From: Corynebacterium sp. p3-SID1056
GTDB taxonomy: Bacteria > Actinomycetota > Actinomycetes > Mycobacteriales > Mycobacteriaceae
NCBI RefSeq assembly: GCF_025152525.1
Contig: NZ_JALXXL010000003.1
Location: forward strand, 168,453 to 232,452
DNA: 64,000 nt
Direction of reading: 5' to 3'
Of the stretch, positions 52,350-62,519 are shown one piece after another (position 1 is the stretch's first letter; each line of letters starts with the position of its first letter). A program made the translations under genes and the position numbers. Under the pieces are notes generated by a model. It made no database searches. It saw only the letters and a list, made by a program, of their open reading frames with translations, and was not told where the DNA came from.

Positions 52350-53300
52350 TTAGTAGTTCTGCGCTTCGCCCAGGGTGCCGCCGCCAGGAGCCGTGTTGCT
52401 CGTGGCCTCAGAGGTCACCGGTTCTTGGGTGACCTGACCTGCATCGCTGGTCTCCCCTTCGTGTTGCGGCGCGGACGTCGAAGCCGTGGGGCTCTCGAGC
52501 GGGTTGGGGCGCACCGGCGTCTCCCTGGTTCCGCTCGACTGCGGCTGCGATGTGGGCTGCTCCTGGCTCGGCTGGGGCTGCGGGCTCTGCTCTTCGGGCT
52601 GGTTTGGCTGCACCGTTTCGGTGATGACCTTTGGCTCGGCCGGCGGCGGAGTCGGGGTGACAGTCACGGTGCTCACCTTCGTGCGCACGATCGGAGCAGG
52701 TGCCTCACCTGCGCGGCCCTCGCGGCCCTGGTTCGCCCTCGGCTCCATCGAGGCGAGCAGCTTGCGCGCCTGCTCGAACAGTGCGTTGGCTGCGTCTCGG
52801 TCGCCGGAGTCGTTCGCTGCTTCCAGCTCATCGAGCGTGGAGGCCAGCTCGACAGCCGCGGTGCGGTCGCCGAAGACCGCAGTGGCCGGCCCCCACAGCG
52901 CGGAGCCGGGGGTGGCGTTGTAGAGCGCGGCACCGCTGCCGGTCACGACTGCAGTTGCCGCAGCAGCGCCGACGAGTCCGGCGACCCAGGGGCTCGGCTG
53001 GCGGCGCTCGTCCTTCGCTCCGGCGCGACGACGGCCGAAGCGCTTCCGGCGCAGCGGCACCACGGTGGCATCCTCTGCACTCTCTGCCGTGGCGTCAATC
53101 TGCGGGGGTTCGGGCATCGGCCGATCGATGTCTTCTTTCAGCTCGAGCAGCAGCGCTGCGAGCGGGTCGCTCCCGTCGGAGGGATCAACGCCATCCGCGA
53201 TCGCATCGAGAAACGCGTCCTCGTTTGCCACGGCGGCAAACTCTTCCGTCGCGTTTTCCGTCTTGCCTTGCTCATCGTATCCGTCACTGCGCCGAGTCAT
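52350..53300 (-). CDS. rsdA: Anti-sigma-D factor
   Basis: A 316-residue single-pass membrane protein. The N-terminal cytoplasmic part (1-100) has the short sigma-binding region DAFLDAIADGV seen in RsdA. The membrane segment is at about 105-127. The external part has a helical stretch (AAVELASTLDELEAANDSGD), then a low-complexity Pro/Gln/Thr tail. The ATG at 53300 overlaps the sigD stop by 17 nt, the usual coupled sigma/anti-sigma pair. Release of SigD probably follows proteolysis in the membrane (by family). Confidence 0.88.
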   Translation of the reverse strand: MTRRSDGYDEQGKTENATEEFAAVANEDAFLDAIADGVDPSDGSDPLAALLLELKEDIDRPMPEPPQIDATAESAEDATVVPLRRKRFGRRRAGAKDERRQPSPWVAGLVGAAAATAVVTGSGAALYNATPGSALWGPATAVFGDRTAAVELASTLDELEAANDSGDRDAANALFEQARKLLASMEPRANQGREGRAGEAPAPIVRTKVSTVTVTPTPPPAEPKVITETVQPNQPEEQSPQPQPSQEQPTSQPQSSGTRETPVRPNPLESPTASTSAPQHEGETSDAGQVTQEPVTSEATSNTAPGGGTLGEAQNY

Positions 53301-53871
53301 CGTGCATCTCCCCTTCCTCCAAATGTTTGCGCAGTGTCGCAAGCGCTCGGAACTGGGCGACGCGCACCGCTCCCGCGGTACTGCCCACAATTTGCGCCGT
53401 TTCTTCTGCGGAAAGCCCCATGAAAACTCTGAGAATGATGATGTCACGGGCCTTGTCATTGAGTACATCGAGCATCGCGCGCACTCTGTTACTTCCGTCT
53501 GCTACCAGGGCAAACTCTTCTGGAGTCTCGCTGTGCGACTCGGTCTCAGGTACCTCTTCGGTGGGCGTAAGTTTGTCCCGCGACAGCGTCCGGTGCGCAT
53601 CCGCGACCTTGTTAAACGCAATCCCGTACACAAACGCCATGAATGGCTTGCCTTGATCCCGGTAGCGGTCAATTGACGTGGCCACAGCAAGACACACATC
53701 TTGGGCCACATCCTCGGCGGTTGGCATGCGCCCTCCGCCAATCCGGGCGCGGGTGTAGCGCAGCACCTGCGGGTGGATCAGCCGGATGACCTGCTGCAGC
53801 GCCCGCTGGTCGCCGTCGACGGCGAGGGGGACGAGTCTGGCTAGCTCGTCGTTGACTTCCGGCGTCGCCAT
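53284..53871 (-). CDS. sigD: ECF RNA polymerase sigma factor SigD
   Basis: A 195-residue ECF sigma factor. Region 2 includes RYTRARIGGGRMPTAEDVAQDVCLAVATSI, with KPFMAFVYGIAFNKVADAHR. Region 4 includes ARDIIILRVFMGLSAEETAQIVGSTAGAVRVAQFRALATLR. The ATG at 53871 has GGGAGGAAGGG upstream and matches SigD length; the frame to 53907 is an extension. SigD in corynebacteria controls mycomembrane and envelope genes (established for C. glutamicum). It is divergent from whcB. Confidence 0.92.
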   Translation of the reverse strand: MATPEVNDELARLVPLAVDGDQRALQQVIRLIHPQVLRYTRARIGGGRMPTAEDVAQDVCLAVATSIDRYRDQGKPFMAFVYGIAFNKVADAHRTLSRDKLTPTEEVPETESHSETPEEFALVADGSNRVRAMLDVLNDKARDIIILRVFMGLSAEETAQIVGSTAGAVRVAQFRALATLRKHLEEGEMHDDSAQ

Positions 53872-54226
53872 CCGTGACCCTTCCTCCCTCGTATGCCTTT
53901 CGCGCACCTCACATATGCGATGGGGCCGCGTTAACCATAGGGAGTCTAACCCCAGACCGGCGCTTCAGTGGCATTGCGCCCGCCAAGAAACGGGTGTTTT
54001 CCGCAACAACTCCAAGGTTCCCTTAAAGTTCATCGCGGGTTTACCTTGATCATTTCGCCAGCTCAAGCGGGGTTTACTCGGAGGTACAGCAGCGTATACA
54101 AGTAGCGGCCACCAACAGGACACCTATCGTTTACCCACGGGGAGAACACTTCGATTTCGTCCACCGGCGCTGCTCGCCGGGGCAGCAAGCACATGTCAAT
54201 AGTTTCTACAAGGAGTCTCTACCACC
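53872..54226. promoter_or_regulatory. sigD / whcB divergent intergenic region with long whcB leader
   Basis: 355 bp without a gene. A candidate whcB promoter is TTTACT (54073-54078), 16 bp, TATACA (54095-54100), leaving a 5' untranslated leader of about 120 nt that ends in AAGGAG before the whcB ATG. The leader carries GC-rich inverted stretches near 54160-54185. No sigD promoter could be assigned with confidence. Confidence 0.55.
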
Positions 54227-54544
54227 ATGTCCCTGCCGCAGTATCTTCCCGGTCCGAACGCCGACTTCTGGGATTGGCAGCTGCTGAGCGCGTGCCGTGG
54301 CGAAGCATCCGAGGTCTTTTACCACCCAGACGGGGAGCGCGGCCGTGCCCGCACACAGCGCGAGAACCGCGCGAAGGCCATCTGCTACACCTGCCCCGTG
54401 CTCGAGCAGTGCCGTGAGCACGCCCTCCGCGTGGCAGAGCCCTACGGGATTTGGGGCGGCATGAGCGAGTCCGAGCGCCAGGCTATCCTGCGCGGCGGGC
54501 ACGGCGGGGCTGTCAAGGTCCCCGCCGCCGCGTCTGCGAAGTAA
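54227..54544 (+). CDS. whcB: WhiB-family iron-sulfur transcription factor (WhcB/WhiB3-like)
   Basis: A 105-residue WhiB-like protein. The four [4Fe-4S] cysteines are C23, C53, C56 and C62 (ICYTCPVLEQC), followed by the GIWGG turn (74-78) that binds sigma region 4, and a basic/Ala tail. The location between sigD and groEL1 is that of whiB3 in mycobacteria and whcB in C. glutamicum. It is probably a redox-responsive regulator working with the housekeeping sigma. Unlike many neighbours it has a long leader with a strong AAGGAG. Confidence 0.92.
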   Translation: MSLPQYLPGPNADFWDWQLLSACRGEASEVFYHPDGERGRARTQRENRAKAICYTCPVLEQCREHALRVAEPYGIWGGMSESERQAILRGGHGGAVKVPAAASAK

Positions 54545-54551
54545 AAACACA

Positions 54552-54588
54552 AACGCTGCCGGAACCCGCTTCGGGTTCCGGCAGCGTT
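54552..54588. terminator. Bidirectional terminator between whcB and groEL1
   Basis: Perfect 17-bp stem AACGCTGCCGGAACCCG / CGGGTTCCGGCAGCGTT with a 3-nt loop, between convergent genes. Confidence 0.88.
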
Positions 54589-54605
54589 GCGCGTGCGCGG
54601 AAGAA

Positions 54606-56544
<1,939 letters not shown>

Positions 56545-56669
56545 AATCGACTACCTTGGTGACCTTTCGTAGATGTTGCGTTGCAATCTTTACAGGATTT
56601 GCAGTTATAACGATTGTCTCGATGCGCAGCCGTCGTCGCGGGTGAACAACTGTGCTCTACACAACCTGG

Positions 56670-56703
56670 TTAGCACTCTACCCACGTGAGTGCTAAGCCA
56701 CAA
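56670..56703 (-). promoter_or_regulatory. CIRCE element and groES promoter
   Basis: Perfect CIRCE: TTAGCACTC-N9-GAGTGCTAA (56670-56696), the HrcA operator. On the minus strand TTGTGG (56698-56703) and TAGAGT (56675-56680) are 17 bp apart, so the operator covers the spacer and -10. HrcA repression relieved by heat or chaperone depletion is expected. Confidence 0.93.
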
Positions 56704-56726
56704 CATCACTCCCCCTCCATCGCACA

Positions 56727-57209
56727 CTACTGCGTGTGCGTGGTGTTGCGCACAGCGTTGCGCCAGAGCTCGTACTCCTCCGGGTTGTCCTCACGGTAGT
56801 TCTCCACGGCGCGGATTGCCTGATCCACTGCCGCGATGGTGCGCTCCTCCACGCTCTTGCCCTCGCGGTTGGTAAAGATGACCGGCCCGCAGATCGCCCG
56901 CGTCGGATCGGTGAGAAACGCCGGGTTATTGGTGTCTGCGGTGTTGCGCGCCAGCGAGGCCACCGGGTTCGGTTCCGCACCCTGCGCGCGGGCATCCGGG
57001 TTGAACAGGGCATGGAAGCGGTTGCCCTCCTGCTCGAAGGCGACATCGACAAAGTCGTCGTGGACACCGCCGAGGAAGTCACGCGCCGTGTCCGCATCAA
57101 AGACGATGCGGCGGTAGCTTAAGTCCGGGTTGACCAAAAAGCCGAAGCGCTCGCGGTCCGCCTGCTCGGGGTGGGTGGTGTGCTCCGGGGTGTGGGAAAG
57201 GTCGCTCAT
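56727..57209 (-). CDS. Conserved hypothetical protein
   Basis: A 160-residue soluble protein with mixed charge and no signal or membrane segment. The middle contains NPDARAQGAEPNPVASLARN and DPTRAICGPVIFTNREGKSVEERTIAAVDQAI, the latter looking like an alpha/beta strand-helix unit. GGAGGA precedes the ATG. I do not recognise the family. It lies directly upstream of the groES promoter in the same direction and could share transcription with tsaD's neighbourhood. Confidence 0.75.
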   Translation of the reverse strand: MSDLSHTPEHTTHPEQADRERFGFLVNPDLSYRRIVFDADTARDFLGGVHDDFVDVAFEQEGNRFHALFNPDARAQGAEPNPVASLARNTADTNNPAFLTDPTRAICGPVIFTNREGKSVEERTIAAVDQAIRAVENYREDNPEEYELWRNAVRNTTHTQ

Positions 57210-57323
57210 GGCCGCTCGGTCCTCCGTGGTGTGTCAAAAACGGGCCTTCTTGCTAGTCAAGATAGCCGCTTGTGCGCATCCCCGCAGTGCATGCCGCTTC
57301 CCAGCACGTCACCGCCCCTGCTG

Positions 57324-58376
57324 CTAGGCCCCGACGAGCGGCGTTTCCACCTCGAGCGAGGTATCCGTCGCCACCGAAAGCGGCGAGGGTTGCGCTCCCT
57401 CGTGGATAAGCTGGCCGGCCACCGCAGCGATCATCACGCCGTTATCCGTGCACAGGCCAAAGCGCGGTACCCGCAGCTCGATGCCGCGGGCTTCGCAACG
57501 CTCGGCCGCGAGCTCCCGCAGCCGGGAATTCGCCGCCACCCCGCCGCCGAGCAGCAGTGTGGAGGCGCCGGTGTCCTCGCAGGCCATCACCGCCTTGGCA
57601 GTGAGCACGTCGCACACCGCCTCCTGGAAGGACGCGCATACATCCTCCATGCTCACCACGCGAGACTCCCGCTCGGCGGCCTCCACGTAGCGGGCCACCG
57701 CGGTCTTGAGCCCCGAGAAGGAGAAGTCATAGCGGTGCTCGCCGCGCAGGTCCTGTGCCTTGAACAGCCCGCGCGGGAACGCAATCGCGGCCGGGTCGCC
57801 AGCGTGCGCCAGCTTGTCCACCACCGGCCCGCCGGGATAGCCGAGGCCGAGCAGGCGGGCGACTTTGTCGTAGGCCTCCCCCGCGGCGTCGTCAAGCGTG
57901 GAGCCCAACTCGCGCATCGGGCGGCCCACCGCCTCGACTTCGAGCAACTGCGTGTGCCCGCCGGAGACCAACAGGGCCACCGAGTGCGGCAGCGCGGTCT
58001 CGCCTTCCAGGTTCGCCACCGCGACGTGGCCGCCGAGGTGGTTGACGCCGTAGAAAGGCACGCCCCACGCTGCCGCGTAGGCCTTCGCCGCCGAGGCGCC
58101 GACCAAAAGCGCACCCGCCAGGCCGGGGCCCACGGTGGCCGCCACCGCATCCGGCTTGTCCACGCCGGCTTCTGTCAGCGCGGCCTCCATCACCTGGGGC
58201 ATGGCCTCCAGGTGTGCGCGCGAGGCGATCTCCGGCACCACTCCCCCGAAGCGGGCGTGCTGCTCCATGGAAGAGGCGACCGCGTCCGCGAGCACCTCCA
58301 TCTTCCCGCCCTCGCCGAGGCGAATAATGCCTACGCCTGTTTCATCGCACGAAGACTCAATCCCGAGCACGATCAT
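57324..58376 (-). CDS. tsaD: tRNA N6-threonylcarbamoyladenosine transferase TsaD
   Basis: A 350-residue catalytic subunit of the t6A machinery, which modifies A37 of ANN-decoding tRNAs. It has the ASKHA start [13 protein letters not shown], metal histidines in [10 protein letters not shown] (H-x3-H), GGHTQLL and [11 protein letters not shown], and the late D in LCTDNGVM. It is the last gene of the alr-tsaE-(unknown)-tsaB-rimI-tsaD series. TsaC is not in the window. Confidence 0.96.
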   Translation of the reverse strand: MIVLGIESSCDETGVGIIRLGEGGKMEVLADAVASSMEQHARFGGVVPEIASRAHLEAMPQVMEAALTEAGVDKPDAVAATVGPGLAGALLVGASAAKAYAAAWGVPFYGVNHLGGHVAVANLEGETALPHSVALLVSGGHTQLLEVEAVGRPMRELGSTLDDAAGEAYDKVARLLGLGYPGGPVVDKLAHAGDPAAIAFPRGLFKAQDLRGEHRYDFSFSGLKTAVARYVEAAERESRVVSMEDVCASFQEAVCDVLTAKAVMACEDTGASTLLLGGGVAANSRLRELAAERCEARGIELRVPRFGLCTDNGVMIAAVAGQLIHEGAQPSPLSVATDTSLEVETPLVGA

Positions 58377-58385
58377 GGGAGCCGT

Positions 58386-58868
58386 TTACCTTTCTGTCTC
58401 GTTACTCGCGCTTTTGCGCGGGCGCATCATCGCGTACGCATCCGCGCCAGAGGCCTGGTAGTAATTCTTGCGCACACCGGTCGTGACAAAGCCGTAGTCC
58501 TCGTACATGCGCAGCGCCGGCACGTTGTCGGTGCGCACCTCGAGAAACATTGGCCCGTCGAGTAGGTCCGCGGTGTGCACAAGCTGGTCCATCAGCGCCC
58601 TGCCCACGCCCCGGCGCTGATAGGCGGGATCGACGCCGATGGTGTGGATCTCAAATTCCGGATCCTCTTTCGGCCCCAGCATGGCCACGCCGGCGTAGCC
58701 GACGAGCGTGTCAGTCTCGTCTGCAAAGGCACCGACGTAAAAGGTGTAGCGCTGGGCCAGCTCCGCGCGCACCATCGATTCGGTCCACGGCTGGTCGCCG
58801 GCAAACAGGAGCGCTTCCAGCTCCGCGATGCGCGGGGCGGCCGCCGGTCCGAGCTCGCGAAATTCCAC
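58386..58868 (-). CDS. rimI: Ribosomal protein alanine N-acetyltransferase
   Basis: A 160-residue GNAT enzyme between tsaB and tsaD, the normal RimI place. The acetyl-CoA motif is DPAYQRRGVGRALMDQLV, and the late ALRMYEDYGFVTTGVRKNYY is typical. In other bacteria RimI acetylates ribosomal protein S18 and has wider substrates. GTG start, 2 bp after the tsaB stop. Confidence 0.93.
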   Translation of the reverse strand: MEFRELGPAAAPRIAELEALLFAGDQPWTESMVRAELAQRYTFYVGAFADETDTLVGYAGVAMLGPKEDPEFEIHTIGVDPAYQRRGVGRALMDQLVHTADLLDGPMFLEVRTDNVPALRMYEDYGFVTTGVRKNYYQASGADAYAMMRPRKSASNETER

Positions 58869-58870
58869 GG

Positions 58871-59593
58871 CTAGCTCAGCTTCTTCAGGTCAATGTCCGG
58901 CAGCGCCGGCGACTTTGGCTTCTGCTTCGGCGGGACCGCGTCCGGTCGGCGCAGGTAGTGCGGCACGAGCGGGGCCGGTGGTGCCGAAAAGTCTGCGGCG
59001 GCAACCAGGCCAGCCGTGTGCGGCGGAAGGTAGGTCACCTCGTCCGCGTCGACGCTCAGCTGCGCGGCGAGCTGCTCCGGGACAGAGCAGACAGCCACGG
59101 GCGGGCAGTCGAGCTCCGCGGGCTTCACAACCTCGGGGCCTGCCACGCGCTGGCCGTGTTCGTAGCGGGCCCAGTACACCTCGCGGCGGCGGGCGTCGGT
59201 AACGATCAGCGCAGATGGTGCGTCAACGCCACGGGCCACCGCGTCGTGGGTGACCACGCCGTACACCGGGATCCCCAGCGCCTGGCCCAGCGCCGAGGCG
59301 GTGGCCATGCCGACGCGCAGACCGGTAAATGGGCCCGGGCCGCAGCCGACCACGATCGCCTCCAGGTCTGAAAAGGCAAGGCCCGCGCCCGCGAGCAGTT
59401 CCTGAATGGTTGGAACGAGCAGCTCGTTGTGGGCGCGGGTGGAAACGACCTTTTCGGCGATGACGTCGACAGCATTTGGTTCGTCGACGCCACCGGAACC
59501 GGTGGCGGAAACGCCACCGGAAACGGTGGCGGAGACGGCGGCCACACCCGCGACAAGCTCGGTGGTGGCCGTGTCGAGGGCGAGCACGCGCAT
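58871..59593 (-). CDS. tsaB: tRNA t6A biosynthesis dimerisation protein TsaB
   Basis: A 240-residue ASKHA-fold partner of TsaD. It has the start MRVLALDTATTELVAGV, the HNELLVPTIQELL helix and GCGPGPFTGLRVGMATA. There is an insertion after residue 20 rich in Gly, Val and Ser (VSATVSGGVSATGSGGV), partly encoded by near-repeats of ACCGGAAACGGTGGCGG. Its ATG overlaps the preceding stop by one base (TAATG). Confidence 0.93.
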   Translation of the reverse strand: MRVLALDTATTELVAGVAAVSATVSGGVSATGSGGVDEPNAVDVIAEKVVSTRAHNELLVPTIQELLAGAGLAFSDLEAIVVGCGPGPFTGLRVGMATASALGQALGIPVYGVVTHDAVARGVDAPSALIVTDARRREVYWARYEHGQRVAGPEVVKPAELDCPPVAVCSVPEQLAAQLSVDADEVTYLPPHTAGLVAAADFSAPPAPLVPHYLRRPDAVPPKQKPKSPALPDIDLKKLS

Positions 59594-60099
59594 TACTGCG
59601 TCAGCCCCATGACCCACTGGCCGTTCTGCTTCGCCACCATCAGCGGGCTCTGCAGCGGGTACGCCGCCATTGCAGGCTGCTGGCAGATGTCCACGTTGCG
59701 CAGATCCACCTTGTCAAAGTCGGCCTTGGCGTTCTCGTCGGCAGGCAGGAGCACCATGTAGCCGGTGTTCTCGTCCAGCTCGAGCTCGTCAGCGGTGGCG
59801 TGGAAGGCCTCCAGCTTGCTGTCGCGCAGCTCCTGCGGCTCGGCCGGGCACAGGGTGGTAAACCCGACGTACTTCTCCGGGTCGTACACCCGCGACGCGT
59901 CGATCATCTGCGCAGCCAAGGCGTCGCCCTGCGGGTTGAGCTGGGAGACGGAGCGCGTCAGGGAGTTCGTCGGCGTGATGTTGGCGGCCTGCGCGTTCTT
60001 GTTGGACAGAGGAATGAAGATCATGGCGACGAGCAGCACAACCCACAGAGCGCAGGCCAGCGCTACCCATCCACGACTGGTGTTGGAGAGCTTTAGCAT
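59593..60099 (-). CDS. Membrane-anchored protein of unknown function within the tsa operon
   Basis: A 168-residue protein with an N-terminal membrane segment (about 11-30) and an external domain of about 130 residues with two cysteines (TLCPAEPQ, DICQQPAM) that could form a disulfide. No family is recognised. It is inserted between tsaE and tsaB, where other bacteria have no gene, and is coupled to tsaB by a 1-nt overlap. Its envelope location is at odds with a direct role in tRNA modification. Confidence 0.82.
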   Translation of the reverse strand: MLKLSNTSRGWVALACALWVVLLVAMIFIPLSNKNAQAANITPTNSLTRSVSQLNPQGDALAAQMIDASRVYDPEKYVGFTTLCPAEPQELRDSKLEAFHATADELELDENTGYMVLLPADENAKADFDKVDLRNVDICQQPAMAAYPLQSPLMVAKQNGQWVMGLTQ

Positions 60100-60109
60100 G
60101 GGCTAAAGC

Positions 60110-60607
60110 CTACATCCCTGCGGTTCCTTTGCCAGTTTTTGGTGTGCCCTGCCACTGCCAGGTGATGATGCGGCCTTCCGACTCCGGGTCCTCGCGCACC
60201 AAGGTCTCGCGGTCCAGCGACACAAGGAGGTACGCGGAGCTCAGCTGCTCGATCAGCCCTCCGCCCCACTCGGCAACCACCACCGCGCGGTCGAGCTCCG
60301 TATCGAGATCGAGCGCGTCGAGCTCGCCGAGCGGATCGCCGCTCGAGCCCTCGCCGAGCAGCCGGTAGGCATCCACGTGGATCAGCGCCGGGCCGCCGGT
60401 ACGCGAGGCATGCTCGCGCGCGATGACGAAGGTCGGGCTGGTCACCCGCCCCTTCACGCCAAGGCCCTCGGCAATGCCCTGCGTGAGCGTCGTCTTGCCC
60501 GCGCCCAGTGGCCCGTCCAGAATCACCACGTCGCCCGCGCCAAGCTCCGCGCCGAGCTCGCGGCCCAGGGCCTTCGTCTCGGCTGCGGTCTCACATACTC
60601 TTCGCAC
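60110..60607 (-). CDS. tsaE: tRNA t6A biosynthesis ATPase TsaE
   Basis: A 165-residue P-loop ATPase of the t6A complex. Walker A is GPLGAGKTT (32-40), followed by VTSPTFVIARE and HVDAYRL, then the VVVAEWGGGL (Walker B-like) segment. The GTG at 60607 has GAGGAGG 5 nt upstream and fits homology; the frame to 60868 is an extension into alr. Confidence 0.94.
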   Translation of the reverse strand: MRRVCETAAETKALGRELGAELGAGDVVILDGPLGAGKTTLTQGIAEGLGVKGRVTSPTFVIAREHASRTGGPALIHVDAYRLLGEGSSGDPLGELDALDLDTELDRAVVVAEWGGGLIEQLSSAYLLVSLDRETLVREDPESEGRIITWQWQGTPKTGKGTAGM

Positions 60608-60642
60608 GTGTCCTCCTCGCGTATCGCTTCTCGACGCCCCGT

Positions 60643-61752
60643 TTACCCCCGTCCAACATACTCCCGCACCGTCCTGCCCTTGGGCGCGCACAGCACCTCG
60701 TAGCTGATCGTGCCGGTGGCCGTGGCCAACTCGTCCGCGCTCATGCCTTCGGGCCCGAACAGGACCGCCTCGTCGCCAGCACGCACCGGCGCTGCTGCGG
60801 TACCCGCGGTGCCGCCCAGCCACACCACGATCTGGTCCATGCACACCCGGCCGACCTGCGGGTACCACTGCCCGTCGATCGTCACTCCGAAGCGCCCCTG
60901 CCAGGAGCGGCTGATTCCGTCGGCGTAGCCGGCCGGGATGAGTGCGGTGTAGCCGTCCTCGGGGGCCTGCCAGGTCAGCCCGTAGCTGACGGATTCGCCG
61001 CGGGCAATCGTCTTGACTGCCACCACGCGCGCAACCCAGCTCATCGCCGGGCGCAGGCCGTGATCACGGCCAGCGACCGGCTCGCTGCCGTACAGGCTCA
61101 CACCCGGGCGCACCTGGTCTAAGTGCGCGTCCTTACGCGTCCACACCCCGGGCGAGTTCGCGATGTGGGTGACCTCCGGGCGCAAGCCCGCGCGCCGTGT
61201 GGCCTGGGTGGCGCGTTCGAAGGCGGCGAGCTGCTCCTGGGTAAAGGGGTGCTCCGGTGTGTCTGCGCAGGCGAGGTGGCTCATGATTCCTTTTACCCGC
61301 AGTGCGCCTTGAGATTCTGCTTCTGCGGCAAGCGCGAAGGCCTCGTCCCAGGCTTCCTCGTCGATGCCGGAGCGGTTCATCCCCGTGTCCACGACGAGGT
61401 GGACCGGAATCGGGGTGGGAGGGGTGGACGCGGCGTCGATAAGCGAGCGAAGATGCGCGATGCTTGGAGCGCCGACCTCGACACCGGCGGGGATCTCCTC
61501 CCCTGGTGCCCACAGCCAGGCGAGCACCGGCTTGGTGGTGTGGCGGGCGACCTCGCGCGCCTCGGCGAAGGTGGCGACGCCGAACGCGTCCGCACCGTTG
61601 GCCTCCATCACGGGCACGCAGGCGTCGACGCCATGGTTGTACGCATCCGCCTTCACCACGCACATCAGCGTCCGGTCACCGACGTGTGTCCTGATGCAGC
61701 GGGTGTTGTGCGCAATCGCGTCGAGATCAATCCGAGTAACCAGAGGGTGCAT
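60643..61752 (-). CDS. alr: Alanine racemase
   Basis: PLP enzyme supplying D-alanine for peptidoglycan, 369 residues. The PLP lysine is K34 in VVKADAYNHG, and the C-terminal domain carries the catalytic tyrosine in GESVSYGLTW. DTGMNRSGID and the late VCMDQ are conserved. The ATG at 61752 fits homology. GTG/ATG codons further upstream (to 61776) add only a few residues. It lies between the permease-like gene and tsaE, all on one strand. Confidence 0.95.
   Translation of the reverse strand: MHPLVTRIDLDAIAHNTRCIRTHVGDRTLMCVVKADAYNHGVDACVPVMEANGADAFGVATFAEAREVARHTTKPVLAWLWAPGEEIPAGVEVGAPSIAHLRSLIDAASTPPTPIPVHLVVDTGMNRSGIDEEAWDEAFALAAEAESQGALRVKGIMSHLACADTPEHPFTQEQLAAFERATQATRRAGLRPEVTHIANSPGVWTRKDAHLDQVRPGVSLYGSEPVAGRDHGLRPAMSWVARVVAVKTIARGESVSYGLTWQAPEDGYTALIPAGYADGISRSWQGRFGVTIDGQWYPQVGRVCMDQIVVWLGGTAGTAAAPVRAGDEAVLFGPEGMSADELATATGTISYEVLCAPKGRTVREYVGRG
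61432..61444 (-). repeat. 13-mer GCTTATCGACGCC, copy 8
   Basis: Exact copy on the minus strand, inside alr. Confidence 0.95.
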
Positions 61753-61776
61753 GGACACATTGTGCACCATCGACAC

Positions 61777-62454
61777 CTAGAGCAGGTGGAGCACGCCCAA
61801 AAGAATCAGCATGGCCGCAACGGCCCAGGTAGCGCCCAGGGTCACTGGACGCGGGTTGTTGCGCGCCCACGCGAACCCACGGCCGGCTGCGCTATCCGGC
61901 TTCGCACGCACCCATCCCACAAGCAACGCGCTGACAGTTGGGAGGGACAGCGCCACCGTGGCGTAGAGGACCAGGGAGGTGTAGCGCAGCGCCGGGTCGA
62001 TGCCGGCGGCAGAGAGCAGGGCGAGCCCGCCGTAGAAGGGAATCGAGGTGGCCGACTGCACCAAGCCCAGGATGAAACCGGTGAGCACCGTGAGTGCGTT
62101 CGGCTTGCGCAGCGGGCGCAGCACTGCGGCGATGAGCTTGGAATTGTCCCCGCCTTTCAACGCCAGCACGCCGGTGAGCAGACCGGTGGCCAAAAGGAGG
62201 ATGCCGAAGACTGGGCCTTCGACGAAGCTGTGGACGACGGGGCCGAGGCCGTCGAAAATGACGAGCATGAGCAGCGCCAAGCTGGCCACCCCCAGCCAGT
62301 CCCCCGCGATCAACAGCGCCACGATTGCGGCGTATCTTGGCTGATGACGCGGGATGAGAATCCCCACGGCCACGATCACGCCGATGAGCAACAGGTTCAC
62401 CGAATCCACAAACGCCAGCGAGAGCGCACCAAGCATCAGCGATCCTCCAATCAT
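61777..62454 (-). CDS. GAP/SfLAP-like polytopic membrane protein
   Basis: A 225-residue protein with six predicted membrane segments and Gly/Pro-containing loops (LALLSAAGIDPALRY, SLAFVDSVNLLLIG). It resembles the actinobacterial GAP (SfLAP, LysE-like) membrane family. The start could be ATG 62454 or GTG 62466. It is 24 bp upstream of alr in the same direction, so it may lead the alr-tsa operon. Substrate and role unknown. Confidence 0.75.
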   Translation of the reverse strand: MIGGSLMLGALSLAFVDSVNLLLIGVIVAVGILIPRHQPRYAAIVALLIAGDWLGVASLALLMLVIFDGLGPVVHSFVEGPVFGILLLATGLLTGVLALKGGDNSKLIAAVLRPLRKPNALTVLTGFILGLVQSATSIPFYGGLALLSAAGIDPALRYTSLVLYATVALSLPTVSALLVGWVRAKPDSAAGRGFAWARNNPRPVTLGATWAVAAMLILLGVLHLL

Positions 62455-62519
62455 TTTCCGGCCCACACTAACTTACGCGTTGCCCACACGCGCAAGCGTG
62501 CTCGAGTAGCATTGTCTGC

